A DNA stretch of 64,000 nucleotides from an uncultured Candidatus Saccharibacteria bacterium. Its GTDB lineage: Bacteria; Patescibacteriota; Saccharimonadia; Saccharimonadales; Saccharimonadaceae. The notes under the pieces were generated by a model, which was not told the DNA's origin, did no database searches, and saw only the letters and a program-made list of their open reading frames with translations. Made by a program: the position numbers and the translations under genes. This document shows positions 1 through 8,205 of this stretch, piece after piece. Within the stretch, counting starts at the first letter, position 1. Every line of letters begins with the position of its first letter. Location: contig CALIJG010000020.1 in the NCBI GenBank assembly GCA_938018005.1, forward strand, positions 124,001-188,000. The letters run 5' to 3'.

Positions 1-775
1 AGCTGTGTGGCGGGAGATCTGAAACCATGCAGATTGGCCAACCATAGCTTCGCCCCCTCATAAACCCCATAGCGTGGCGTATGTTATTTGGCTCATGTTC
101 CTTGAGGGCAAATACCCCGCGGCGCAAGAATGCTGGGTGTGCCAAGCAAAATGCCGCTGTGTCGATATCCAGATATTCCCCGGGCTGCACCACTGGTATC
201 TGATATTCGACGCCACGGATATATCTATCATCTTCTTCTGTAGACTCAACCATCGTGAGGCCAAGCGAGTACCCCTCAGTACGCAATGCCTCGATCGCCG
301 CATACAGTGCCCCACCACGCTGCATAATTCGCTCGGACGAAACTCTGCTAGACATCGATGCATTAACATACATCATTGCCTGCTTCCCATGAGTATCCTG
401 GCGCACTTGATAATCTACCATATGCTCGGGCTCACCGTGTAGGTAAGCGCCAATATCTACCTCATCACCAGCGAAATCTAGCCGAGACTCTACAATTGGT
501 CGCCGCCCCACTAGCTGATCTATAGCCACACGTCCCACTACTTGGCGCAAGCGCTGGCGGCCCTCTTCCCAGCCATAGCGCGCTAACTCGAGCGCCTCAT
601 CCATCGTCCTTGTGCCCGACCACCGCTCCTCATCTGTCCTCAGGCTCGCTGCTCCGAGGTCAGACTGCTCTTGCTGCTCGGGCGCATGCTGCATCGCATC
701 AATCATTTCGCCAATGCTATCGAGCTGACGAAAGTGCATCGTACGACCGTCATACTCTTGCTCAGAGCGACGCAT
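1..775 (-). CDS. DUF7192-like protein, C-terminal part cut off by window edge
   Basis: The frame starts with ATG at 775, directly after the TAG stop of the ATPase gene upstream (TAGATG, no gap), and stays open to the window edge. About 258 residues are visible. Residues 51-69 (RWSGTRTMDEALELARYGW) followed by EEGR resemble the start of DUF7192 proteins, which I know from actinobacterial phages and plasmids. Later comes VNASMSSRVSSERIMQRGG, also typical of that family as I recall it. The abutting arrangement with a CobS/MoxR-type ATPase suggests a chaperone-like ATPase plus target or partner pair, analogous to MoxR-VWA or CobS-CobT. Its function is unknown. The family call is from memory and moderately sure. 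Expression should follow the phase state of the upstream gene by translational coupling. Confidence 0.7.
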   Translation of the reverse strand, partial: MRRSEQEYDGRTMHFRQLDSIGEMIDAMQHAPEQQEQSDLGAASLRTDEERWSGTRTMDEALELARYGWEEGRQRLRQVVGRVAIDQLVGRRPIVESRLDFAGDEVDIGAYLHGEPEHMVDYQVRQDTHGKQAMMYVNASMSSRVSSERIMQRGGALYAAIEALRTEGYSLGLTMVESTEEDDRYIRGVEYQIPVVQPGEYLDIDTAAFCLAHPAFLRRGVFALKEHEPNNIRHAMGFMRGRSYGWPICMVSDLPPHS

Positions 776-2455
776 CTAGTGACTCCTCGGCCGCTTACCA
801 CCCACGTCGGGGTGCTGCCTCAGCCAATTACACAGGGTAAATCGCCCAGGAACAAAACCGTGGCAGGCTTCAAATTGCTTGGCGTAATCCTGGACGTCAT
901 GGTCGTTCAATTGCGAAAAGTGGTCTTTCACAAACTCTATTCGGTCATGTACTTCCGTCTTGATGTGGTCATTATCATTATCCTCTGTTTCCCATTGTGT
1001 GATGTCCCCACGGTCGCGCTGCCAACGCCGATCCTCTACATTGACTGCAGCAACTATATCTGAGACAAGGACCTTTTTTGTCGTCCAAATTTCGGGGTCT
1101 CCAAAGACCCGCCCTACTGCCCTGGATATTGTTGGCGTTTGCGATATGTCCGTTAGCTCACGCGAATGCATCGATTCCAAGTCCCAACACACTCGGACAA
1201 ATATACTAGTCTCGTAGTTGCTCGTGTCTAATTTATTGATATTATAACAGTCTGGTAAGAAACGACGTATAGAACTATCAAGAGATCTCTCAAGCCATCG
1301 TGTATTCGTTCTATCGATAGTAATTTCTTTATCCTCCGGTGGTGTAAACCACTCACTATCGTCTTTCTTTTCAGTATCTTTTGGCTGAGTTTCTTGAGAT
1401 GACTTACTGTGAGATTCATCAAGCTCTTTGCCTTTCGTAGCTTCGCGAGTCTTGTAGTCAAGCGCCTCCTGCACCCTCGGCATCAACCGCTTGGCATTCT
1501 CAGCTAGCTTCTCGCGGTCATGCTCCTTCATACCCTTATAGAGGAGCATCTCGCCCAGCCAGTCCTTACCGACGCCTAACTCAGCTAGGCGTACACCATA
1601 CAGGCTAGCACGCTGGCTAATGATAGCGCGGATACCAAGCTCGCCCAGTGCCTGGCGGTGCGCTCGCACCGTAGCCAGCCACTCTTTGGGGCTAGGTACC
1701 TCACCAGCCGAGATGTCGAGTGGCGAGCGGTTTATCTCCGTGCCAAGTATCAGCGCGTCCTCCAAATATTCATCAGTGTCCATTGGGATGAAGGCAAAGC
1801 GGTCGATGGTGGCTGCATCGATCGGTGCCCGGCCCACATACTCACTCGTTGCTCCGCGGCCAATCGTGTTGGCACTGGCGATGAAGCGCGCCGTCTCGTG
1901 GCGTGGCACTCTGCTATCCGGGAACTCACCATGGCCATTGGCAAGCGCACTGTTGAGGATAGTCAAAATACTTGCGCTACCATTATCGATCTCATCAAAC
2001 ATAAAGACACCACCATTCTCATACACCTCACGGTAGGCTGTGTTATGGTAGTTACCCGTTGCATCGCGATAGCCCATAAGGTCGGACTTGGATGTCGTTG
2101 GCCCGAGCGATATAGAGCGAAATGGCAAGCCAAGGCTATCTGCCGCTTGCTCACCAGCAGTCGACTTGCCACTCCCTGCCTCACCATGCAGCCAGATAGG
2201 TACATCTGCCTGCAAGGCTGCGCGCACGAGGGGCGTGTGGTAATGCGACGGTTTGGCTCTGTTAACAAACTGCTGCAATGCAGGGTATTCCTGCTGCCGT
2301 GTTGTATGATCCAGCGCGAGGATCGTCCGCAGTGCGTTCACAACCTCCTCGCTCGTCCCTTGGTGTAGTTGCTCCACAACCTGGCGCGCTTCGCTCAAGT
2401 CTGCAGCCACCCCCCGGTGTGCTGCTTCGATATCGTGCAGCGTTTTGCCGCTCAT
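776..2455 (-). CDS. MoxR/CobS-like AAA+ ATPase, probably phase-variable
   Basis: From the ATG at 2455 this is a 559-residue AAA+ protein. Walker A is GEAGSGKST at residues 91-99, Walker B is FMFDEID at about 151-157, sensor-1 is FIASANT near 191-197, and an arginine-containing segment APIDAATIDRFAF follows. This is the MoxR/CobS layout of ATPases that remodel partner proteins. Residues about 330-380 are charged and low-complexity, and the C-terminal ~180 residues are unrecognised. The ATG at 2455 has no Shine-Dalgarno. A better start (AAGGAG, ATG at 2564) lies upstream but is out of frame across an (AG)9 tract. Adding one AG unit, or losing two, would join it to the ORF and add a short N-terminus beginning MANSERERER. 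The stop abuts the next gene. A role as a remodelling chaperone is inferred. Confidence 0.85.
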   Translation of the reverse strand: MSGKTLHDIEAAHRGVAADLSEARQVVEQLHQGTSEEVVNALRTILALDHTTRQQEYPALQQFVNRAKPSHYHTPLVRAALQADVPIWLHGEAGSGKSTAGEQAADSLGLPFRSISLGPTTSKSDLMGYRDATGNYHNTAYREVYENGGVFMFDEIDNGSASILTILNSALANGHGEFPDSRVPRHETARFIASANTIGRGATSEYVGRAPIDAATIDRFAFIPMDTDEYLEDALILGTEINRSPLDISAGEVPSPKEWLATVRAHRQALGELGIRAIISQRASLYGVRLAELGVGKDWLGEMLLYKGMKEHDREKLAENAKRLMPRVQEALDYKTREATKGKELDESHSKSSQETQPKDTEKKDDSEWFTPPEDKEITIDRTNTRWLERSLDSSIRRFLPDCYNINKLDTSNYETSIFVRVCWDLESMHSRELTDISQTPTISRAVGRVFGDPEIWTTKKVLVSDIVAAVNVEDRRWQRDRGDITQWETEDNDNDHIKTEVHDRIEFVKDHFSQLNDHDVQDYAKQFEACHGFVPGRFTLCNWLRQHPDVGGKRPRSH

Positions 2456-2535
2456 CAGGTTACTCAGCGACTGGAGCGAAATCTCACCACTCCCTGCAGT
2501 ATCTGCAGTGGCTTGCTCAGCGCTGCCTGTTAAGG

Positions 2536-2553
2536 CTCTCTCTCTCTCTCTCT
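2536..2553 (-). repeat. (AG)9 dinucleotide tract at the start of the ATPase gene
   Basis: Nine perfect AG units on the minus strand lie five codons after a well-formed start (SD AAGGAG, ATG at 2564). With nine units the frame ends at TGA 2519-2517 after 15 residues. With 10, 7 or 13 units it would read into the long ATPase ORF. There is no stop codon between the tract and 2455 in the ATPase frame, and the intervening 26 codons are open. This is the classic layout of a slipped-strand contingency locus. Confidence 0.85.
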
Positions 2554-2592
2554 GAATTTGCCATATTTTCTCCTTATTGTCTAGATTACTTT

Positions 2593-2622
2593 ATTGTAAG
2601 AGATATAGAGGAGATTTGTCAA
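2593..2622 (-). promoter_or_regulatory. Promoter of the phase-variable ATPase cassette
   Basis: Read on the minus strand, TTGACA (2622-2617) and TACAAT (2598-2593) are separated by 18 nt. They lie just upstream of the AAGGAG and ATG at 2564, not near the ATG at 2455. This supports 2564 as the intended start. Confidence 0.7.
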
Positions 2623-2667
2623 TTAGTAAACTATGGGAACTACTGAGAGGTTTGCAACGCTAGTATA

Positions 2668-2700
2668 AAAAATGAACGTATTATAAGAACATTCATTTTT
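2668..2700 (-). terminator. AT-rich terminator after the Pif1-like gene
   Basis: Arms at 2671-2679 and 2689-2697 pair (AATGAACGT with ACATTCATT, one mismatch) and are flanked by T runs on both strands. It lies between the helicase stop and the ATPase promoter. Confidence 0.6.
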
Positions 2701-2757
2701 GTTTACTATAATCATTGAGAAGCATGAAACGACCCCAGACTTTGGGATAGCAATGCG

Positions 2758-4290
2758 CTACTGCACTGCATCCTCGCCAAAATGCTTTTGCAGTCGCATT
2801 TTTATCGAGCCTTCGTGCCGGCCGAGGGTGCGGCTGAGCTGGTGGATACTTACGCCTTGGACGAAGGCCTGCTTGAGCGTCTCATCGTCGACTTTTGTCC
2901 ATGGTTTGTAGGCGTTGGGGTGGGTCTGGCGCATTGTGGCAATCTTGGCCGCCCAGCTAGTGCTACCAGTTTTACTCGTCGGCTTCTTCTGCGGCATCGC
3001 AGCACGCTGAGCAGCCTGTTCGCGCAGATGTGCAAAGCGCTCGGCATCTTGGGCGGCACGAGTGCGCAGCTGCGTGTCAATGATATACGCTTCATCGCTC
3101 ATGGTAAGTGCCATCCGATTGATACCAGTGAGATATATATTATCTAGACTTTTGACGCGGCTCAGTGCTACATAGCCCATACCCGGAACAAAGGCTTTGC
3201 GTAGGTCGATGCGTGCGCTATCGAGCGTCATCCCCTGACTCTTGTGCACAGTAATCGCCCAAGCCAGGCGCAGTGGCAGCTGCGAGATACTGGCCCGCTT
3301 GCGCGTACCATCGCGCAGCTCCCAGGTATCGGGCTGCATTGTCACCACATGGCCATTACGAAACTCCACCACAGGATAGTCTGTGCCTGGCTCGAAGTCT
3401 GCTACCAGGCCAATACTCCCATTGGCAAAGCGCCGTGCTTGGTCGTTCTTGATGGCCATCACCAGTGCACTCCGCTTGAGCACTAGCACTTCTGGTGCAA
3501 GAATGCTCCGCTGGAGCGTGTCAACATAATTTTGCCCACCAGTGCTGCTGCGCTGGTACAACACTTCATCGCCAGGCAGCTCAGCGAGGCGGGCTTGGTT
3601 GATCCGATCGACGTCGATATTGACGGTGTGGAGCTCAGTCAGGTCGCTCTCGTGAGGTGGCTCTACCTCTGTGCGAGCTAGTAATTGCTCGGCGTGGCGT
3701 CGGCGCAGATCACCAGCTCGCATGGCAGTCAGGATATCGAGCAGAGCGTCGCCCTCTTGCTGGCGGTATTGCTGGTCGAGGTAGAGGATGGCTGGGTCGA
3801 GCTCACGCCAGGCTTGCGACTGCACTACAAAGCTCCCCTGCCGCCCACCATTGCGATTAATTGGCGGTAGCTGAAAGAAATCCCCACTCATCACTACCTG
3901 CAATCCGCCAAAAGGCTGATTCGGCATCTCGCGCACGCGGCGGCACACTTCGTCGATCATATCCAGACGGTAGTCGTGCAGCATACTAATCTCATCGATG
4001 ATGAGTACATCTGTTTTGGCAATGATATCGCGCCGCGTCTTCGACAGGTGATCAAAAAAATTGTTCGGCAAGCTATCGTGGATGCCAATCCCCGCCCATG
4101 CGTGAATCGTGCTGCCGCCCAGGTGCGTCGCCGCAAGCCCCGTCGTGGCGGTGACGGACACATACTTGCCGTCCGCCTTGCACTGGCGGATGAACTGCCC
4201 CAGCACATGCGTCTTGCCCGTGCCCGCCGGGCCTGTCAGCAGCGCACTCTGGCCACTGCGCAAAATCTCCTGTGCAAGTGTCTGATCCAT
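2758..4290 (-). CDS. Pif1/RecD-like AAA+ DNA helicase
   Basis: This 510-residue superfamily 1 helicase has Walker A GPAGTGKT at residues 20-27, a TATTGLAA motif Ia near 48-55, DEAD-like Walker B LIIDE at 96-100, and motif III GDFFQLPPI at about 136-144. The late motif WAITVHKSQGMTL, typical of the Pif1/RecD/TraA branch, also occurs. The last ~80 residues hold a basic, helix-rich tail that may bind DNA. The start at 4290 (MDQTL) is chosen because TTGCCT-17-TATACT lies only 7 nt upstream, which implies a leaderless mRNA; a longer in-frame extension to 4371 would read through that promoter. The likely role is 5'-3' unwinding in replication, repair or recombination. Pif1-like proteins are common in CPR genomes. 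Confidence 0.88.
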   Translation of the reverse strand: MDQTLAQEILRSGQSALLTGPAGTGKTHVLGQFIRQCKADGKYVSVTATTGLAATHLGGSTIHAWAGIGIHDSLPNNFFDHLSKTRRDIIAKTDVLIIDEISMLHDYRLDMIDEVCRRVREMPNQPFGGLQVVMSGDFFQLPPINRNGGRQGSFVVQSQAWRELDPAILYLDQQYRQQEGDALLDILTAMRAGDLRRRHAEQLLARTEVEPPHESDLTELHTVNIDVDRINQARLAELPGDEVLYQRSSTGGQNYVDTLQRSILAPEVLVLKRSALVMAIKNDQARRFANGSIGLVADFEPGTDYPVVEFRNGHVVTMQPDTWELRDGTRKRASISQLPLRLAWAITVHKSQGMTLDSARIDLRKAFVPGMGYVALSRVKSLDNIYLTGINRMALTMSDEAYIIDTQLRTRAAQDAERFAHLREQAAQRAAMPQKKPTSKTGSTSWAAKIATMRQTHPNAYKPWTKVDDETLKQAFVQGVSIHQLSRTLGRHEGSIKMRLQKHFGEDAVQ

Positions 4291-4297
4291 AGGTTCT

Positions 4298-4326
4298 AGT
4301 ATACAAGGTTGTGGGGTGAGAGGCAA
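4298..4326 (-). promoter_or_regulatory. Leaderless promoter of the Pif1-like helicase
   Basis: TTGCCT at 4326-4321, 17 nt spacer, TATACT at 4303-4298, then 7 nt to the ATG. Transcription should start at or next to the start codon. Confidence 0.65.
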
Positions 4327-4445
4327 AGTATGCGTATACCCTCTATAGAGGCAGCTCTTAGAGAGGCGCAACGAAGTGAAAGTAGAAAAAATAGTATAAA
4401 ATGTATATGCTCACATTCTACCAGTGAGAGCTCAGCCTCGCCACT

Positions 4446-5456
4446 CTACCGATCCCATACAAACCCCTCGCCAAAGTGCCCCCAGCGGGCGGTTGGCTCG
4501 TAGATGGGCTGGGCGAGCTGGAGCGAGATGATGATACCATGCGGGCTGAGATCATAGCCTGTGATGGGCTGCTCTACCCCATCGATGATGGCAGTCGCCT
4601 CGACGGGCTGGTCGTGGCCGATTGCATACGCCAGGCGCACCAGCACCTCCTGCGCGTGGTATTGTCGCAGATAATCCACTGCAATGCGCCGCGCCATATA
4701 CGCTGCCGAGCGATCCACCTTGGTGGCGTCCTTGCCGCTAAAGGCACCACCACCAATCGGCACGCGTGGCCCATAATTATCGACGATGAGCTTGCGTCCC
4801 GTCAGGCCAGCATCAGCTGCAAAGCCTCCAATCTGCCAGTCCCCTGCTGGGTTACAGTGTAGCACTGGCGCATCATATTGCTTATCCTTAAAAAATGTGT
4901 TCACATACGTCTGCTGCTGAAGCCACTTCTTGACTACCTCTGTTAAGTCGTCTTTTGGCGCGTGTTGGAAGCTTGCAACAATTGCCGTTATCTGCCCACC
5001 ACGCAGTGTTACTTGCGTTTTGCCATCGTAGGGCCAACGTTGATACAAAAATTGGTTCAATCGCCGCGCCAGCACTGTTTCGAGTGGGAGCAGCTCAGGC
5101 GTTTCGTTGCAAGCGTAGCCGATCATCACGCCTTGGTCACCTGCCCCGCCATCATTCACACCACGAGCAATCTCTGGGCTCTGCTGAGCAATATGCTCAA
5201 TTATCTCTACCTCATTCCCCGCCAAACGCTGCACAATCGGTGCCACTGCCACCGTCGCCTGCGACGTCACTTCGCCTGTCACAAACACCGTGCCATGGCC
5301 GCCGCACACCTCCACCGCCACGCGTGCCTGTGGGTCGCGGGCTAAGTAAGCATCAAGGATGGCGTCGCTCATTTGGTCGCACAGCTTGTCGGGGTGGCCT
5401 GGGCTCACGCTCTCGGCGGTGCGGAATTGTGCTGATGCTATAGTGGTTGCTGTCAT
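4446..5456 (-). CDS. metK: S-adenosylmethionine synthetase
   Basis: MetK joins ATP and methionine to make S-adenosylmethionine. The protein carries GHPDK at residues 20-24, GAGDQG at about 104-109 and GGGAFSGKD near residue 240, all signature motifs of the family. It has 336 residues, shorter than the usual ~380-400, which fits a compact form. The start at 5456 (MTATT) follows a TTTTTT run and an AGGGAG Shine-Dalgarno that also forms the right arm of the riboswitch terminator. An in-frame ATG further upstream lies inside the riboswitch and is rejected. The gene is single, with its own promoter and a SAM-I riboswitch, so product feedback control is expected. Confidence 0.96.
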   Translation of the reverse strand: MTATTIASAQFRTAESVSPGHPDKLCDQMSDAILDAYLARDPQARVAVEVCGGHGTVFVTGEVTSQATVAVAPIVQRLAGNEVEIIEHIAQQSPEIARGVNDGGAGDQGVMIGYACNETPELLPLETVLARRLNQFLYQRWPYDGKTQVTLRGGQITAIVASFQHAPKDDLTEVVKKWLQQQTYVNTFFKDKQYDAPVLHCNPAGDWQIGGFAADAGLTGRKLIVDNYGPRVPIGGGAFSGKDATKVDRSAAYMARRIAVDYLRQYHAQEVLVRLAYAIGHDQPVEATAIIDGVEQPITGYDLSPHGIIISLQLAQPIYEPTARWGHFGEGFVWDR

Positions 5457-5499
5457 AAAAAACTCCCTTCTCTTATCCTGCACTGCCAGGCGAGAAAGG
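5457..5499 (-). terminator. Riboswitch terminator that also covers the metK SD
   Basis: On the minus strand, CCTTTCTC (5499-5492) pairs with GAGAAGGG (5472-5465), with an inner CCTG/CAGG pair. It is followed by AG and six T residues ending at the metK ATG. The right arm contains the AGGGAG Shine-Dalgarno. Formation would both stop transcription and hide the ribosome site. Confidence 0.8.
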
Positions 5500-5511
5500 A
5501 ACTGCTCTCTT

Positions 5512-5618
5512 ATGCGTCTCATATCTTCCCTGCGCACAGGCTGGAATTAGCACCTTACTCGCTTCCCGAGCAGGTTGCTGGCGAGTCATCGGGCCAGTCC
5601 CTCGTCGCACTCTGGATA
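5512..5618 (-). ncRNA. SAM-I (S-box) riboswitch
   Basis: The minus strand shows the S-box core in order: GAGGGACTGGCCCGATGA, CAGCAACC, and AAGGTGCTAATTCCAGC. This is the conserved ligand-binding core of SAM-I riboswitches. A GTGCG/CGCAT pairing can close P1 around it. It sits upstream of metK and just before a terminator hairpin, so SAM binding should shut off metK. Confidence 0.93.
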
Positions 5619-5635
5619 TTAGTGATATTGGTAAT

Positions 5636-5641
5636 AGTATA
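5636..5641 (-). promoter_or_regulatory. -10 element of the metK promoter
   Basis: TATACT on the minus strand about 20 nt upstream of the riboswitch 5' end. No good -35 hexamer is visible. Confidence 0.45.
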
Positions 5642-5744
5642 GCATATATTTATGCTAGGAATACCTACCCTATCGATGTAGCACAACGCGATAAGAAAGA
5701 TACAACTACACTCAAGTTATCTCGCAGCCAGATTTTCCATAACT

Positions 5745-5771
5745 AAAAAACCGGCCGCTATGACCGGTTTC
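5745..5771 (-). terminator. Terminator after rnhA
   Basis: AACCGG and CCGGTT arms (5749-5769) form a GC-rich hairpin, followed on the minus strand by a T run (5750-5745). It closes the operon of the 125-residue gene and rnhA. Confidence 0.8.
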
Positions 5772-5778
5772 TTGCTAC

Positions 5779-6219
5779 TTATTTTTCCTCTAGCCGCTCC
5801 CCGGCTCGTGCTCGGTTAGCCCATTGGTCGGCGAGTTCGTTTTGCTCATGGCCGTTGTGACCGCGTACCCAGATGAGCTTCGGCTGAACAGTGGTATAAA
5901 GCGCATAGGCTTCTTGCACGAGCTCGAGATTCTTGATGGGCCCGCTGCTCTTGCGCCAGCCCTTGGCTGCCCAGCCAGGCGCCCACTTGGTGAGGGCATT
6001 AACCCAAAACTCGCTATCGGTATGGATCTCACACTCCTCAGCCCCAGCCAACTGCATGGCTGCGATGAGGGCCATCCCTTCCATGCGAATGTTCGTCGTG
6101 TTGCCTGGCTCGCTGCCCAGCGCTACGGGCTTGCCCTGCTCAATAACGGCATAGCCGCCCGGGCCAGGGTTGGGGCTGGCACTACCATCAGTATAGAAGA
6201 TGCGTGGAGTGGCTGCCAT
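5779..6219 (-). CDS. rnhA: Ribonuclease HI
   Basis: RNase HI cuts RNA in RNA-DNA hybrids such as R-loops and Okazaki primers. The 146-residue protein starts MAATPRIFYTDGSASPNPG and has the four acidic residues: Asp in YTDGSA, Glu in RMEGMALIAAM, Asp in HTDSEFWVNAL, and the final Asp in ELADQWAN. The RGHNGHEQNE loop supplies the conserved His. The start at 6219 is the only one giving the normal family N-terminus; it follows the upstream stop with one base between (TAGCATG), so the pair is co-transcribed and probably coupled. Confidence 0.93.
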   Translation of the reverse strand: MAATPRIFYTDGSASPNPGPGGYAVIEQGKPVALGSEPGNTTNIRMEGMALIAAMQLAGAEECEIHTDSEFWVNALTKWAPGWAAKGWRKSSGPIKNLELVQEAYALYTTVQPKLIWVRGHNGHEQNELADQWANRARAGERLEEK

Positions 6220-6220
6220 G

Positions 6221-6598
6221 CTAGTTACCGCGGTCCACGCGCTGGAACTCCATCCAATCTGATGGCCGATACCACTTGGTGTCATTGTTATAGCGTTCGT
6301 CAAACTTCGCCTGGTGCCGCGCCAAGAAGTAATGCCTACCACCATCGTGCTCGGCTTCGTAGCGAATATACATTTGGTCTGGATAATTCTTGGGTGCGCC
6401 GCTGTAGAGCATCACATCCACTGTGTTGCCCGGGTTAAGCGTGTGCGACTCGTTGCGCATACTCCCTAGATATTCCCAGCTCACAACCTTCACCTGCCGA
6501 TCCGAATCATTCTTGATGCGTGCCCATACATCTATTTTCGACACACTCTCATTCCGCACATCAACACGCTCTACGCGCACTACCGGAAAATTACTCAT
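6221..6598 (-). CDS. Unknown 125-residue protein, first gene of rnhA operon
   Basis: The protein is rich in alternating polar and hydrophobic stretches (VVRVERVDVRNESVSKIDVW, then VKVVSWEYLGSM), which suggests a beta-sandwich fold. It has no signal peptide or membrane segment. The start has AAGGAG 9 nt upstream. It sits one base before rnhA in an operon with a TATAAT about 40 nt upstream (6641-6636). I do not recognise the family and assign no function. Confidence 0.75.
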   Translation of the reverse strand: MSNFPVVRVERVDVRNESVSKIDVWARIKNDSDRQVKVVSWEYLGSMRNESHTLNPGNTVDVMLYSGAPKNYPDQMYIRYEAEHDGGRHYFLARHQAKFDERYNNDTKWYRPSDWMEFQRVDRGN

Positions 6599-6641
6599 CT
6601 GCTTGTCTCCTTGTTTATGGGGTTATCGAGGTAATTATACC

Positions 6642-7099
6642 ATATGGTGTGCGAAGTGCTTGCTAAATACAGCTATTGCGTTGATGCTGCGCACCATCAC
6701 TACCTCTGTTATGATCAAAGGCTCTACCCTTACCTACGCTATATGTAGTGTGCCCATATCTAGTGTCTCGGATGGTGTGGAAAAGTCGTGGAGATTTTTC
6801 ACCGACACTAGACCACTGTTGGGTGGGTATTTTTCGCTTTTACACTGCTATATAACTGTCCAACCCACTATGTCTTTCACCTTGGATGATGATAGGAAGT
6901 GAAAAACACGGTAGCACTCTCATCATGCGAAGCAAATGCCTATAGGCCTCACGACACGTAATTTAGATACCGAGTCACCACTTATCTTATTGAGTAGCCG
7001 CACAGCACGCCGAGCTGAATATTCTATCAATGATACCTATACCCCTACTATCTATATACCACTAACCTATTTATGATCTGTTCTTATAGATATCTTTCT
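6642..7099. other. Gene-free stretch
   Basis: About 460 nt between divergent units. Neither strand gives a convincing gene. One copy of the oriented ACCTCTGTT motif lies at 6702-6710. It may be decayed sequence next to the regulator remnant at 7172. Confidence 0.5.
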
Positions 7100-7129
7100 T
7101 TGCCATGACGAGCCATACGTTGCTACAAT
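7100..7129 (+). promoter_or_regulatory. Promoter upstream of the regulator remnant
   Basis: TTGCCA (7100-7105), 18 nt spacer, TACAAT (7124-7129), upstream of the ATG at 7172. Confidence 0.5.
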
Positions 7130-7171
7130 AGTGGTATATAATTGCTATACGAATTATCTGGTAAGGTTATT

Positions 7172-7309
7172 ATGAAACTCCAGCGTCTACTCGCCATTCT
7201 GTCGCTCCTCTGCGAGCGAGACAGAGCCACCGCTCAGGAACTAGCCGGTCGCTTTGAGGTGTCGAAATGCAGGGTGATCCAAAAGACACAAAAAAACATT
7301 CAATACTGA
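7172..7309 (+). pseudogene. Truncated WYL/YafY-type HTH regulator
   Basis: A 45-residue frame starts MKLQRLLAILSLLCERDRAT and continues AQELAGRFEVS. This is an excellent match to the first helix-turn-helix half of DeoR-like, WYL-domain regulators, whose next residues normally read like RRTIYRDIEAL. Here the sequence changes to KCRVIQKTQKNIQY and stops. The recognition helix, wing and WYL domain are missing, and the following DNA belongs to the VOC gene. It is most likely a decayed remnant; a functional mini-protein cannot be excluded. Confidence 0.75.
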
Positions 7310-7383
7310 CACACTGCTGTCATCATTTGTGGCGTATACTTGAGAGACAATACACTAATTGGTATATCGCAAGGAGGTACCTC

Positions 7384-7758
7384 ATGATCGATCATTTCGG
7401 CATCATCGTTAAAGATATTGAAGCAAGCAAAGCCTTTTATGAGGCGGTATTGGCACCCCTGGGGTATGCCAAGACAATTGACGAATCATATGGCGTAGGC
7501 TTTAGCAGTCCAGACCGGACGCAGCATACCGGGATATTTTGGCTTGGGCAAGGCGAGCCATCATCGCCACTACACTTTGCTTTTGCTGCACCGTCGCGGG
7601 CAGCAGTTGATGCATTCTATGCAGCCGGCCTAGCAGTAGGAGCGCAGGACAATGGCGCACCTGGCGTGCGGGCGATCTATCATCCAGACTATTATGGTGC
7701 CTTCCTCATCGACCCAAACGGGCATAATATTGAGGCAGTGTGCCACGCTGATGCATAG
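7384..7758 (+). CDS. VOC superfamily (glyoxalase/bleomycin-resistance-like) protein
   Basis: The 124-residue protein begins MIDHFGIIVKDIEASKAFYE, the typical first beta-alpha unit of vicinal oxygen chelate proteins. It ends with AFLIDPNGHNIEAVCH, the usual metal-site strand. Two such half-modules (residues about 1-55 and 65-120) form the fold. The substrate cannot be read from sequence. A strong AAGGAGG lies 7 nt upstream of the ATG, so longer in-frame starts are rejected. The gene follows the truncated regulator on the same strand, which may once have controlled it. Confidence 0.88.
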   Translation: MIDHFGIIVKDIEASKAFYEAVLAPLGYAKTIDESYGVGFSSPDRTQHTGIFWLGQGEPSSPLHFAFAAPSRAAVDAFYAAGLAVGAQDNGAPGVRAIYHPDYYGAFLIDPNGHNIEAVCHADA

Positions 7759-7885
7759 GGGTAGACCTACCCTATCAGTGGGTGGTGGGGTATCTATGTG
7801 AAGGTCATTTTCTCAATCAATAGTAGCTAAGCACGGCAGTTTGGTCTCTCCGCGAGGAGCAATGCTTCGGCCACCGCCAAAAGCA

Positions 7886-7916
7886 AAGAAGCTCGTATAT
7901 AAATACCGAGCTTCTT
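7886..7916. terminator. Hairpin between convergent genes
   Basis: A perfect 10-bp stem AAGAAGCTCG/CGAGCTTCTT with an 11-nt loop sits between the VOC gene (+) and the amidotransferase gene (-). It lacks a clear T run, so its terminator role is inferred from position. Confidence 0.55.
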
Positions 7917-8205
7917 ACATTTCACTGCCAGTATCGCATAGAGATATGTGCTATAGCCTACTGCCTATATAGGCCAAGGGGTATGTTTTTACACATGAAG
8001 TAGACAAATGATACACGTTCTTACATCAAAACCATTTTTGCCTATGCGAGCCTATTCCCTACCATCTCATTTGGTAAATAATAAGTGCGCCACATGAGCT
8101 AACTTTCCTCCAACTCTTAGCGGTCGATATAACGAATATGTCGGCCATTCATAGCTTGATGGAAGCATAGCAAGCGGAAGATGAGTAAAATCGAGCCTAG
8201 AGCTC
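7917..8205. other. Intergenic stretch, nothing recognised
   Basis: About 290 nt downstream of two convergent genes. No open frame with ribosome site, promoter pair or RNA gene was recognised on either strand. Confidence 0.5.
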
